Part shown: positions 34,862 to 43,872 of the stretch, one piece after another
Position numbering within the stretch: position 1 is the stretch's first letter
Layout of the letters: the number at the start of each line of letters is the position of its first letter
NCBI GenBank assembly: GCA_965228695.1
Contig: CBDDIB010000002.1
Span: 4,650,001 to 4,714,000 of the forward strand
Direction: 5' to 3'
From: JAJFJD01 sp965228695
GTDB taxonomy: Bacteria > Pseudomonadota > Alphaproteobacteria > UBA8366
DNA length: 64,000 bases
The notes under the pieces: model-generated
Database searches by the model: none
Told to the model about the DNA's origin: nothing
The model's input: only the letters and a program-made list of their open reading frames with translations
Position numbers and translations under genes: made by a program

Positions 34862-36440
34862 CGCTAAACCGCTCCCTGAGATTTTTCCGGTCGATTTTAC
34901 CGTTGGCGTTTTTTGGTAACGGATCGAGCATGAGCCAGCGCGACGGCAGCATGTAACTCGGCAATTTATCGGTTAGCGCCCGCCGTAGGCCCGCCGGCGG
35001 GAGCTCCTGAGAGTCCATGCCCGCATATGCACAACAGATGATCGCGCCTTCGAATCCTTCGCCGTCGATTGCAACGATCGCCGCCTCGCCAACTTCCTCA
35101 ACCGCGTTGGCCGCCGTCTCGATTTCGCCGAGTTCAATTCGGTAACCGCGCGACTTGATCTGGCTGTCCGCCCGGCCGAGAAAATAAACGAGACCATCCT
35201 CTTTCGTGGTCGCCAGGTCGCCGGTCTTGTAGATCCGCTCGCCGGCTTCGTCGCTTCTTGGGTCGTCGATAAACACTGCCGCGGTCTTGGCCTGATCCTT
35301 CCAGTACCCGGGACTGAGTCCTTTACCGGCGATGTAAAGATCGCCGATTTCGCCGTCTTTCACCGGCTTGAGCGTTTCGTCCAGCACCAGCAATTCTTCG
35401 CCGCCGCAGGCCGTTCCGATCGGCGTCTGCCACGATGGGTCTGGCGGACAGAACGGCACGGTGTAGTAGCTGCTCGCGATCGTCGCCTCGGTCGGGCCGT
35501 ACAGGTTGGTGAAGGTGACGTGCGGCAACCGTTCCATCCAATAGATCAGCCCTGGCGTCGGAAACACTTCCCCGCACCAAAGCAGGCGCTTCAGATCGGG
35601 GAAGTCGTCCTGCTGCACGACATCGAATTTCATCATGTAGGACAGCAGCGACGGGACGGAAAACCATTGCGTCAGCCGGGACTCGCGGATGAAATCCGCA
35701 ATCTTGTTGGGGAACAAATTCAACGAACCCGGCACCATGTGCAGTTCGGCGCCCGCTGAGAGCGATCCAAAGATATCGAATGTCGATAGATCGAAATGCA
35801 ACGGCGGTTGGCCGGAGTTACGGTCGTCCGGTCCCATGCCAAAGTAACGACGCCCCCAATCCACGAAGGACACGACATTCTCATGGGTAATCTGTACACC
35901 TTTCGGATCGCCGGTCGAGCCGGACGTGAACAGAATATGAGATGTATCGCCAGGCTCACGGCGGCAATCGAAGGCCGTCGCCGGCATCTGCGCGATATCC
36001 GATCCGGTGAATGCGAGATCGAAATCAGCCGCGACCTCAAGATCGTCGGCGAGGGTTCCGCATCGGGCTGCCTTTGCTTCGGGCGAGATTTCGCAAAGCG
36101 CGGCAAACCGCTTGATCGATTCTTTCGAGATCAGGACGACCGTCGGCTCACATGCCTTGGCAATGCGGGCCAACCGTTCGGTCGGGCTCTCCTGATCCAT
36201 CGGCACGTACATGCAGCCGGCCTTCAATGCGCCGAGCATCGCGACGATCGTCGGTATTGCCTTGGGCAACAACAGGCAAACGCGATCGCCGGGCTTGCAG
36301 CCCATTTCACGCAGCATGTTCGCCGTGCGGTCGCTCGCCGCATCCAGGTCACCGTATGAGATTTGGTCAGCGCCCATGACCAGTGCGGTCGCGTCTGGGC
36401 GTGCCTCCGCCTGACCAATGATTAGGCCCTGCATCAACAT
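34839..36440 (-). CDS. DltA-like adenylating ligase (NRPS A-domain family)
   Basis: A 533-residue stand-alone adenylation enzyme. Core motifs are A3 TSGSTGDPKG (172-181), A4 HFDLSTFDIF with Asp217 at the position that binds the amino group of amino-acid substrates, A5 YGPTEAT (314-320), A7 TGD (406-408), A8 GRADSQIKSRGYRIELGE (422-439) and the C-terminal lysine Lys515 in NGKIDRK. The LLWCGEVFP stretch (286-294) resembles DltA, D-alanine ligase. ATG 36440 has AGAGG ten bases upstream. It most likely activates an amino acid and loads it on the carrier protein downstream. A hydroxy- or acyl-acid substrate is not excluded. Confidence 0.88.
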   Translation of the reverse strand: MLMQGLIIGQAEARPDATALVMGADQISYGDLDAASDRTANMLREMGCKPGDRVCLLLPKAIPTIVAMLGALKAGCMYVPMDQESPTERLARIAKACEPTVVLISKESIKRFAALCEISPEAKAARCGTLADDLEVAADFDLAFTGSDIAQMPATAFDCRREPGDTSHILFTSGSTGDPKGVQITHENVVSFVDWGRRYFGMGPDDRNSGQPPLHFDLSTFDIFGSLSAGAELHMVPGSLNLFPNKIADFIRESRLTQWFSVPSLLSYMMKFDVVQQDDFPDLKRLLWCGEVFPTPGLIYWMERLPHVTFTNLYGPTEATIASSYYTVPFCPPDPSWQTPIGTACGGEELLVLDETLKPVKDGEIGDLYIAGKGLSPGYWKDQAKTAAVFIDDPRSDEAGERIYKTGDLATTKEDGLVYFLGRADSQIKSRGYRIELGEIETAANAVEEVGEAAIVAIDGEGFEGAIICCAYAGMDSQELPPAGLRRALTDKLPSYMLPSRWLMLDPLPKNANGKIDRKNLRERFSDGFGQTA

Positions 36441-36445
36441 CGCAG

Positions 36446-37480
36446 TTACGCCTCTATCCTTTTGGACGCTTCCGTGAAGGCACGGTCGGTGTGCTCCAGC
36501 TCTTCCTGGTTTGGCGGGATATCGAGAATCACCGTCTGGTATCCCCGATGGTAATACTTGCCGATTTCCTCGCCTAGACGTTCGTAGCTGCCCACGAGGT
36601 ACGGGCAGAAGGTCCTGTAGTTTTGGAACGGACCGAGCCAATATGGGCTGCGCCCTTCGCTCGGAGAACTCTCCCCTTCGATTTCCGAAAGCTGTTTGTG
36701 CCAACTCGAATCGCTGACATTCATGGCCAGTTTATGGGTGATTTGACCCTTGCGGTCCTCGGGGAAGCGCTCCAACGCGACCCGCCAAGCTTCGTCGTCG
36801 CTGTCGCGCGCCACGATCCCGACGCGTATGCCGGATTCCATCGGCTCGTCGACGACGTCCGCAGATTCGTCCGATGGCGCCTTCGGATATTTGATTGCCG
36901 TCGCCTCGATATCGCGGGCGGCCTGCAGGCCGGCATCCGACGATCCTGAAATCAGGATACCGGGAAACAGTTCCTCCGGCAGTGCCGGCGTCAGCTTGAG
37001 GTTTTCGACATTGTAGTATTTGCCCTTAAAGGTGACCGGAGCCTTGCCTTCCAACAACCGCCTTAGGATCAGCGTGTATTCGGTCGTTCGAACATAGCGG
37101 TCGTCATGCGGCGTATCGTCGCCGAGCGCCAACAGATCGTTCTTGAATCCGCCGGCCAACATGTTGAGGCAAATCTTGCGGCCATACAGGTGCGCAAACG
37201 TCGCGATCTTTTTCGCCGCGGTATAGGGATGCATATAGATCGGCTGGACGGCCACCAGCGGGCAGAGCGTTGTCGTATGCTCCAAGATGAGCTGGGAAAC
37301 ATGCCATGGGTCAACGAGCCCATTGTCCGTGTAGACCAGGATGCCTTCGCAGCCGAATTCCTCACTCCATTGCGCCACCTTAACCGTCTGATCGACATAG
37401 TCTTCCTGCGGCAAGTCTTTCGACTGGGGTGATGTGGAGTAGATCTTAAAGTGCTGGCGTTTTAATGCGGAAGCGCTCAT
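36446..37480 (-). CDS. Luciferase-like (LLM) flavin-dependent monooxygenase
   Basis: A 344-residue TIM-barrel monooxygenase of the bacterial luciferase/alkanesulfonate monooxygenase superfamily, using reduced FMN. Features include an N-terminal strand, EEFGCEGILVYTDNG (about 40-54), the GRKICLNMLAGG flavin-binding region (about 99-110) and the ISGSSDAGLQAARD region (177-190). It sits five bases upstream of the DltA-like ligase, so it is part of that cassette and may hydroxylate the activated group or a sugar. The ribosome-binding site is weak. No flavin reductase is encoded nearby. Confidence 0.85.
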   Translation of the reverse strand: MSASALKRQHFKIYSTSPQSKDLPQEDYVDQTVKVAQWSEEFGCEGILVYTDNGLVDPWHVSQLILEHTTTLCPLVAVQPIYMHPYTAAKKIATFAHLYGRKICLNMLAGGFKNDLLALGDDTPHDDRYVRTTEYTLILRRLLEGKAPVTFKGKYYNVENLKLTPALPEELFPGILISGSSDAGLQAARDIEATAIKYPKAPSDESADVVDEPMESGIRVGIVARDSDDEAWRVALERFPEDRKGQITHKLAMNVSDSSWHKQLSEIEGESSPSEGRSPYWLGPFQNYRTFCPYLVGSYERLGEEIGKYYHRGYQTVILDIPPNQEELEHTDRAFTEASKRIEA

Positions 37481-37580
37481 GACTGCGAATCATCTTCATC
37501 TAAATATATGACTTTGCAGTGGAATTGTGCCCACGATATCGAGAAAGATGGAACCCTCTTTAGGTGGTACCACAATTTTG

Positions 37581-37600
37581 AACGGTAATATGATACCGTT
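37581..37600 (-). terminator. Small inverted repeat after the GNAT-like gene
   Basis: AACGGTA (37581-37587) pairs with TACCGTT (37594-37600) around a six-base loop, 37 bases past the stop of the upstream gene. It could be a weak terminator or an operator of the cassette. Confidence 0.35.
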
Positions 37601-37636
37601 TGTTCGCCACGCCGATAAGGACGGCTTCAATCGTCT

Positions 37637-38686
37637 TCAGGCGGGATATGGAGCCAGCCCCTCGCCCCGAAAGAGGACTGAAATAAGGTATTGGCCCTCC
37701 GGCATTTTTTCCTTACCGGGCCACCAGAAAGCGATATCGGTGCGGCCGGTCATGTAGCCGATTCCCTGCAACGCCTCGACCAGCAACGGGCATGAGAAAC
37801 GCGCATCGATCCAGTCCGCGCCGCGTTTCGCGAGATGCCCGGACGTCTCGCTGAGAATCCAGCCATAGATCGAGAGGTCCTTCATGGATGATTGGACATG
37901 GAAAATCTTGGCGCCGAAACACGGGCCTTCCGGATAGAGACGGCTGATCGTATAGGCGACCGGCTTGCCGTCGATCGCAAACTCGAGCCAAACAAACTCG
38001 CCGAACGGCTTCGGTGCCGCGGCTTGCCATTCATAGTCGCCGGGATCGGCCAATTGCGTTATGCAATATCCATCCGTCGGCGGCACGATAACCGGAATTT
38101 CGTCGGCACCTACTATCTCCCGGACGGTCGCGGAAGACGACGGCGCAGGAATGCGTCCCGGCCGCCGCACCGGAAACCGAAGCGGCCATGCCGCGAGCCG
38201 CGGCAGTTCGCCTACACTTTTCAAAAGCCGGTTGGCCAGTGCCTTGGTCAGGATGCTTGCCTTGAGTGGCAGCACCATCTGTTGGATCTCGGGCAGTTGT
38301 TGCCACTTCAAGCGATGGAATATCGACGTGACGTAGTCGTTCACCGTGACGGCGCAAATGGGCTCGGGCCGGGCCATCAATGTCTGCAGAACCCGAAAGC
38401 TCGCGAAAGGCCGGTATTCCGGCTCGCTTATCCAGAAATCGGTTTCCCGCACCCGCGTCGGCGTCCCGTTGACCGCATACGGCCGGACCGCCGAATGGAT
38501 CATGGCGACGCAACGATCATCGTCCAAGGCCAGCACCGTCTCCGTATCGGCTTGTTGTAGGAACTGCCAGTCAAAGTATTCGTCGATGAAGGCGCGCGAC
38601 CAGTATTTCCGACGGAGATAGGATAGATAAATATCCTCCATCGTATGCATGTTATCGCGGTCAAGTGTGGTATAGGCGAGCGGCAT
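37637..38686 (-). CDS. Putative GNAT-fold acyltransferase of unknown substrate
   Basis: A 349-residue protein read from ATG 38686, where the region becomes protein-like; the open frame extends to 38788. The N-terminal half (about 15-150), with FIDEYFDWQFLQ, a strand with VLALDDDRCVAMIHS and a FWISEPEYRPF stretch, suggests a GNAT domain like those in polysaccharide loci. The C-terminal half (about 200-345) looks like a second, degenerate copy with strand EFVWLEFAIDGKPVAY. Assignment is by pattern only. It lies upstream of the flavin monooxygenase on the same strand with a 156-base gap and may be a second transferase of the cassette. Confidence 0.6.
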   Translation of the reverse strand: MPLAYTTLDRDNMHTMEDIYLSYLRRKYWSRAFIDEYFDWQFLQQADTETVLALDDDRCVAMIHSAVRPYAVNGTPTRVRETDFWISEPEYRPFASFRVLQTLMARPEPICAVTVNDYVTSIFHRLKWQQLPEIQQMVLPLKASILTKALANRLLKSVGELPRLAAWPLRFPVRRPGRIPAPSSSATVREIVGADEIPVIVPPTDGYCITQLADPGDYEWQAAAPKPFGEFVWLEFAIDGKPVAYTISRLYPEGPCFGAKIFHVQSSMKDLSIYGWILSETSGHLAKRGADWIDARFSCPLLVEALQGIGYMTGRTDIAFWWPGKEKMPEGQYLISVLFRGEGLAPYPA

Positions 38687-39250
38687 GTTAATCCATCTCA
38701 GCGAGGCGGCTTCGAATGCGAAAAAGCCAGGCAAAACGGCAGTGTTCGCATTAGGGCATGCTGGCCCCAACCAACAACAAAAACCCATCCTCTCCGGCGT
38801 TGCAGAGTCGGTTACGGGCGCCCGCGATGGCGAGCAGCTGAAAATCTATCAAACTTTGCGATGTAATCGGCGAAATTAATCAGTCTTAACACTTTTTGTT
38901 CGCGTGCATATAAATACTGATTTCGATTATATTTTTGATCCAGCATCATATATTTAACAATATTAACATTCATTGATTATATATTTGACCTCAGTGGCAT
39001 TAGAGTAATTCTCGTGCCACGTTTAGAGCCGTATTATTTAATGATCCAGCAAATCTCATCGAAAACAGGCATATCGGTGCCGCCGACCGACCTGTCATCA
39101 AAGGTTGGCGCGCGCGGGATAATGGATGCGCAAGGCCGCAATGTACCATAGGTTTGCGGCAAAGAGGCGCCAGGCTATGAATGCGGCCACACCCTGCCAC
39201 GCCCGATCTCAAACTACGCCGCTGCTATTCGTCTTGGGCCGTCGACACCG
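38687..39250. promoter_or_regulatory. AT-rich divergent intergenic region
   Basis: This 564-base gap lies between the divergent acyltransferase gene and flippase gene. The stretch 38870-39000 is strikingly AT-rich compared with the genes. No frame here has a family signature. It is the likely promoter region for both directions. Confidence 0.4.
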
Positions 39251-40732
39251 ATGACACAAACCGAGCCATCGCAACGCAGCTACAGCGAAACCACGACCCG
39301 TGGCGCAACGATGCTGTTTTCGACCAACCTTGCGGCCAAGCTGCTCGGAATAGGCACGCTTTATGTCACCGGACTGATGTTGTCGGCTGAGGATTTCGCG
39401 CTGTTCGCGATCGCGGTCGCATGGGGCGAGATTTTCGGTTTTGTGACCAATGGCGGCCTGCAGAAGATCCTGATCTATCGCGGTAAGGCCTTCCGATATC
39501 TCTACGGCCCGCTCTGCGGTCTGTCCTTCGCCATCAATATCGGGCTACTCGCTATCGTTCTGGCGATCGCGCCGGCGATCGGCGAGGCCTACGACAGCAG
39601 TGATGTCGTCTGGCTGCTGCTCATCATCGGATTTAGCGTACCGGCGGAGACGATACCGCGGTTGCTGCGGGCCGAACTGGCCGTCGGCCTTCGGTTTGGC
39701 GAACTCTCCATCCTCAACGGGTATTCGGCGCTGGTCCGGAACCTGTCGATCATCCTGCTCGCCGTGTTTGGGTTTGGGCCCTATAGCCTGGCGTGGCCGT
39801 TCTTGCTGGTCGGCCTCTTCGAATGGGTCTTCCTGCTGCGCTACACCCGAATCGACTGGCGCCCGACTTTGCCCAAGCTGCGCATTTTCTGGCCCACGAT
39901 GCGCCAATGCGCCTGGATCGTTCCCGGATTGGTGGCCATGTCCCTGATCGGCAACGGCGCCTATATGGTGATCGGCGCGCTTGAGGATAAGACGACCATC
40001 GGACTGTATTTTTTCGGATTTCAACTCACGTTGGGTGTTTTTACGATCGTCTCCCAAAGCCTGTATTCCGTATTCACGCCGTCGCTCGCAACGTTGAAGA
40101 AACTGCCTGAACAACGCGACCGCGCTTTCGTCCAGTCGATGGAGATGAGCACATTCGTGATGTTTTTCCTCGGCTTCGCAATCGCCGCGGTCGCCGAGCC
40201 GACGATCGCGTTCGTATGGAGCGGCAAATGGAATGACTCCATTCCGGTGGTCGAAATCATGGCCATCACCGCAACGCGCCCGGCGGTGACGATCGTTGTG
40301 CGCGCCATGCTCGAGGCACGCGGACTCTGGCGAATCACGACTGTTCTGGCCTGCATCGACGCCGTCGGCATCATGGCGACGGCGGCGGTCGGCGCATGGC
40401 TTGGCGGACTCATGGAAATCACCTACGCGGTTGGCGCCTACTCCGTTCTCAGCGGCATCGTCTACCTCGTCATCGGCGGCAGATATGTCGCCGTTCCCAC
40501 CCGCCGGCTCCTGCAAACCGTATACTGGCCCTACATCATTGGAATCATCGGGCTAACCGGCGCATGGGGCGCCGCCGCCATATTGCCCGCACCGGGTCAC
40601 GCGTTTTTCAGCGCCATCATCAACGGCACGGTCTACGTGGTTTGCTTCGCCGTCGCGGCCATCGTCCTGCGGCGGCAACTCTGCCTGGATGCGCTAGGCG
40701 CGATTCGGGGCATGGTAAAACGGCGGCGCTGA
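39251..40732 (+). CDS. Polysaccharide flippase (Wzx-like, oligosaccharide exporter family)
   Basis: A 493-residue integral membrane protein with about 12-14 predicted helices and the typical N-terminal layout of Wzx/PST proteins (a helix with LAAKLLGIGTLYVTGLML and an ISRLL-type loop replaced by IPRLLRAELAVG near 138). It would move lipid-linked repeat units from the cytoplasmic to the periplasmic side. It is a single-gene unit on the plus strand, ending 42 bases from the convergent LpxL-like gene. A second flippase lies at 58042-59316. Confidence 0.85.
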   Translation: MTQTEPSQRSYSETTTRGATMLFSTNLAAKLLGIGTLYVTGLMLSAEDFALFAIAVAWGEIFGFVTNGGLQKILIYRGKAFRYLYGPLCGLSFAINIGLLAIVLAIAPAIGEAYDSSDVVWLLLIIGFSVPAETIPRLLRAELAVGLRFGELSILNGYSALVRNLSIILLAVFGFGPYSLAWPFLLVGLFEWVFLLRYTRIDWRPTLPKLRIFWPTMRQCAWIVPGLVAMSLIGNGAYMVIGALEDKTTIGLYFFGFQLTLGVFTIVSQSLYSVFTPSLATLKKLPEQRDRAFVQSMEMSTFVMFFLGFAIAAVAEPTIAFVWSGKWNDSIPVVEIMAITATRPAVTIVVRAMLEARGLWRITTVLACIDAVGIMATAAVGAWLGGLMEITYAVGAYSVLSGIVYLVIGGRYVAVPTRRLLQTVYWPYIIGIIGLTGAWGAAAILPAPGHAFFSAIINGTVYVVCFAVAAIVLRRQLCLDALGAIRGMVKRRR

Positions 40733-40774
40733 ATCGGCGGCTTCCCATCGGCGGGATTTCGTCGCATTGACGGT

Positions 40775-41749
40775 CTAGAAAGCGTCGGCGTCGGAACTGA
40801 CAATTTCCCAGCTTTTCCAGCACTCGGGATGGCCGAGGACGAACGGCGCCAGCTGATCCGCGTAATCCGCGGCCACCGTTTGGAAGGACTCTTTCGCATC
40901 CGGGCCGGCTGCGGCGAGCGGGCAGCCGACATGGACCGCATAAGCACCTTCACCGTCCCGCACCGCGAAGACCGGTAACAACGCGGCACCGGTCATACGA
41001 GCCAACTCGGCCGGTCCGGTGGACAAGTTGATCGTGCCGTTCATGAACGGCGCTTGCACGATCCGTTGCGCCTTGTCGCCCACCGTAATCGAGACGACGC
41101 CGTTTTTCTGCAGCCGTTCACGCAGGGCCATCAAGGCGCGCACGGCTCCCCGGTCCAGAATCTTGATCCGTTCTTCGATAAAACGGTCCTCGATATTCCA
41201 CTGAAACGGGTTGAGAAAGTGAATGCCAAACCGCGTTATCGAGTAGCCGTGCGTCGGACGGCTCAAATGGGTGACGCCGAATCCCGCCTCCGCCAACGCG
41301 ATCTTGGATACCAGGTCATTGAACGTGAAGTTGCTGATCCACAAGATGGCGCCGTTGCCCCGCGCCAACGCGCCGTCGATGTGATCCCGGCCAACAATAT
41401 AGGTTTCGGGCAACCAGTTGCCGGGCCTGTAGCAGCGGAAATGCTGTAACTGGCTCTCGCAGTGGGCCGCCATGCTGGCGCGGACGACTTTATTCACGTC
41501 GAAACCGGCCGAAGGACCCAAAACGTCCGAAATTTCCCGCACGCGACCGGCCATTTCGCCGGGCCGCATCCGAACATCGATACCGGCCAAAAAGTTCGAC
41601 AGGCCGGACCAGTACCGCACCGGCGTAATCCAAGACGCCAAGGCGATCAGGGTCATCCGGATCACCCGAAACGCATCGCCGACCGACACTAGCCGAACCT
41701 GTTTCGGTACATTTACACCGGGTTTGAACGAATTCGTCACATCGGACAT
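40775..41749 (-). CDS. LpxL-like lysophospholipid acyltransferase family protein lacking the catalytic histidine
   Basis: A 324-residue protein read from ATG 41749 (frame open to 41863). The core GNGAILWISNFTFNDLVS matches the block that carries the HX4D/E active site in LpxL/LpxM acyltransferases, but the histidine position is Asn140 with Asp145 kept. A later GVVSITVGDKAQ and a RMTGAALLPVFAVRDGEG block also fit the family. The acyltransferase fold is likely; loss of the histidine suggests a non-catalytic or altered role. It is a lone minus-strand gene between a flippase and a dioxygenase, so it may act on a lipid anchor. Confidence 0.72.
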   Translation of the reverse strand: MSDVTNSFKPGVNVPKQVRLVSVGDAFRVIRMTLIALASWITPVRYWSGLSNFLAGIDVRMRPGEMAGRVREISDVLGPSAGFDVNKVVRASMAAHCESQLQHFRCYRPGNWLPETYIVGRDHIDGALARGNGAILWISNFTFNDLVSKIALAEAGFGVTHLSRPTHGYSITRFGIHFLNPFQWNIEDRFIEERIKILDRGAVRALMALRERLQKNGVVSITVGDKAQRIVQAPFMNGTINLSTGPAELARMTGAALLPVFAVRDGEGAYAVHVGCPLAAAGPDAKESFQTVAADYADQLAPFVLGHPECWKSWEIVSSDADAF

Positions 41750-41954
41750 ATCGTGCCACAGAGCGGAGTTATAACAAATTGATTTATTTATAACTTTTAT
41801 GTTAGGTCGAGTTGGATAACAGCCTGAGGATACGCCACCACCATGCCCGGACAATATCTCCAAGGTAGTTAGTCCGACACTCGAAAGGGTTATTTATTTT
41901 TGCTAAGGGGTGGTCATACTCAAACGGTAAAATAATCGTAACAAAGTTAGCGGT

Positions 41955-42947
41955 ATGAACCTGCGCGAGCATTTGCCGGCCGACCTACGCTCCGTCGCAC
42001 GTTTGATCAACCAAACCGGCCGGGCGCAGGTCCGGCGCGCGCAATACGCAGCAGCCCACCGGAGCCGCACGCAAAAGGCCGGCCAAACGGCATGCACCAG
42101 CAAGAGCTATCCGGACGTAATGGAATCGCTCGCGGCAAATGGATTTGCCGTGGTTCCCGGGGCCTTTTCCCAGGAGACCATTGAGGCGCTAGGCGACGAA
42201 ATGGACGCGGCGCTCGCGTCTAATCAGGTCTTCCCCGTTTGGCGCAGCCAACAAGACGACAGCCGTTCGCCCTATTTATCGGCCGCCGAGCTTGCGCGCG
42301 GCGAAGACTATGTCGGCCAACACGCTAATATTGCCTACGTGCAAGATCCGCTGATCACCTGCCGGTCGACGCGAAAAATCGCCTTCTCGGATGTCGTCAT
42401 CGACATCGCGGCGGCGTTTTACGGCGCGCCGCCGGCGATTACCGGGTGCAACCTTCTGAAGAGCTTCGTGAACGACTTACCCGAAGCCGGCTACAACATG
42501 TTCCACGTCGACGTTCAGAGCCCGAAATTCATAAAGTTCTTCGTTTACCCAAACGACGTCAATGAAGACTCGGGACCCTTCTGTATCGTGAAGGGCAGCC
42601 ATCGCCGAAAGCCCCCAGGCTGGCGCATGAACAACAATCGAACCCTAGCCGACATAGAGAAGGTATTCGGCGCGGAGTCCGTCCACCGCATAACCGCACG
42701 AGCCGGCGACCTTATTGTCGCAAACACCACCGCGTTTCACCGCGCGCAGAAGCCGCAGAAGCGCGCGCGCCGCGCTTTGATGATCAACACCGGCCTGCAT
42801 CCCATTAAACGCGCAATCGGCAACGAGCCGATGATGCGCGAGGAGACTTACCAAGCACTGTCCTCGAAACAAAAGTCATTTGCAGATTTCATTCGCATCT
42901 TATCGCCGGCCGACGAGCAAAATGAACGAAGTAAAACAAGCTATTAG
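41955..42947 (+). CDS. Phytanoyl-CoA dioxygenase (PhyH) family protein
   Basis: A 330-residue Fe(II)/2-oxoglutarate-dependent oxygenase. The iron-binding triad is His184 and Asp186 in MFHVDVQSP and distal His262 in TTAFHRAQKP, and a basic residue follows for 2-oxoglutarate. The first 50 residues are basic and may be a linker. Its 3' end overlaps the CDP-alcohol phosphotransferase gene by 26 bases, so the two are coupled. It probably hydroxylates a polysaccharide substituent or alcohol group; the substrate is unknown. Confidence 0.84.
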   Translation: MNLREHLPADLRSVARLINQTGRAQVRRAQYAAAHRSRTQKAGQTACTSKSYPDVMESLAANGFAVVPGAFSQETIEALGDEMDAALASNQVFPVWRSQQDDSRSPYLSAAELARGEDYVGQHANIAYVQDPLITCRSTRKIAFSDVVIDIAAAFYGAPPAITGCNLLKSFVNDLPEAGYNMFHVDVQSPKFIKFFVYPNDVNEDSGPFCIVKGSHRRKPPGWRMNNNRTLADIEKVFGAESVHRITARAGDLIVANTTAFHRAQKPQKRARRALMINTGLHPIKRAIGNEPMMREETYQALSSKQKSFADFIRILSPADEQNERSKTSY

Positions 42948-43707
42948 CGAAGCCAAGGCGCCAATCGAAAGACCCGGCGACCAGGAGAGGATCTCGCTGA
43001 CGCAGTTTTGGCAGAGCCGCAATCTGGACAGTCATCTATTACTGGATCGCCTTACGGTCCAAAATGTTTCGATCTTCTTGGCCTATGCCGGTTATCGCCT
43101 GAACCTGACCGCAAATCATATTTCGGCCGCATCGGGCCTCTTCAGTTTGTTCGCTCTTGTCGCGGCTGCCACGATGGGCACCGACAGTGCGACGATCCCT
43201 GTTCTGACCATTTTCGCCCTATCGCACTTTTCCTACATTTTGGATTGTGCAGACGGCCAGTTGGCGCGCGCCACGGGAACCACGTCGCCGTATGGCGCCT
43301 TCCTCGACCGCGCCATGGACCTGGTCGGCATACAACTGCAATACAGCGCCTTTTTCATATTTATCTATCGCTACTACATGGCCGCCGGCTCAACTTTCGA
43401 GGCACAGTTGTGGCTCTTTGGCGGCCTGGCATTCGTATTCTTCTATTTGGCACGATTCACCGTATGGCAATTTTTCGTGCATCTGATGCCGGAAACCTAC
43501 GAAGACAGCAAGGACATGCCCAATGTCGCAAATGAAATTCTCAAGGGACTGATCGATCACCAGGTCGTTGTCCTGACGATGCTGGTATACCTCATATCCC
43601 CAATGGTGTGCTTGGCCATATTTACATTCCAGGCGCTAATTCTGTGCGCCATTTGGCTGCGCTATTTCAAGCGCGGCCTCCAGTATACCTCCAACACGAA
43701 GAAATAA
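42922..43707 (+). CDS. CDP-alcohol phosphatidyltransferase family protein
   Basis: A 261-residue membrane enzyme with the full active-site signature DCADGQLARATG onward, with Asp108, Asp111, Asp129 and Asp133 in the required spacing. About six helices flank it. Family members transfer a phosphoalcohol from a CDP-alcohol to an acceptor alcohol, making phospholipids or phosphodiester-linked products. Its start overlaps the PhyH-like gene, and a strong hairpin follows the stop. In this locus it may add a phosphodiester group to the polymer or its lipid carrier rather than make a bulk phospholipid; that is inference. Confidence 0.86.
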   Translation: MNEVKQAISEAKAPIERPGDQERISLTQFWQSRNLDSHLLLDRLTVQNVSIFLAYAGYRLNLTANHISAASGLFSLFALVAAATMGTDSATIPVLTIFALSHFSYILDCADGQLARATGTTSPYGAFLDRAMDLVGIQLQYSAFFIFIYRYYMAAGSTFEAQLWLFGGLAFVFFYLARFTVWQFFVHLMPETYEDSKDMPNVANEILKGLIDHQVVVLTMLVYLISPMVCLAIFTFQALILCAIWLRYFKRGLQYTSNTKK

Positions 43708-43731
43708 TTCTGAGACACCTCGATTTCCGCA

Positions 43732-43768
43732 CGGTACGATCCGCGGCGAGGACTGGCGGATCGTACCG
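43732..43768 (+). terminator. Strong hairpin after the CDP-alcohol phosphotransferase gene
   Basis: A perfect 13-base-pair inverted repeat (43732-43744 with 43756-43768) with an 11-base loop, 25 bases past the stop. No T-tract follows. Confidence 0.6.
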
Positions 43769-43872
43769 CGGCGGGCATCTTAGCCGCGACTTCCCTATAT
43801 TAGACGCCAAAACCCCAACCGGTATGAACCGTTAAGAAGTCGTTTCCTTGTATGCGGTACCCTGGCCCCAAC

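Noticed and set aside
39000..39212. 70-codon minus-strand frame in the AT-rich gap
   Set aside because: No ribosome-binding site or recognisable features.
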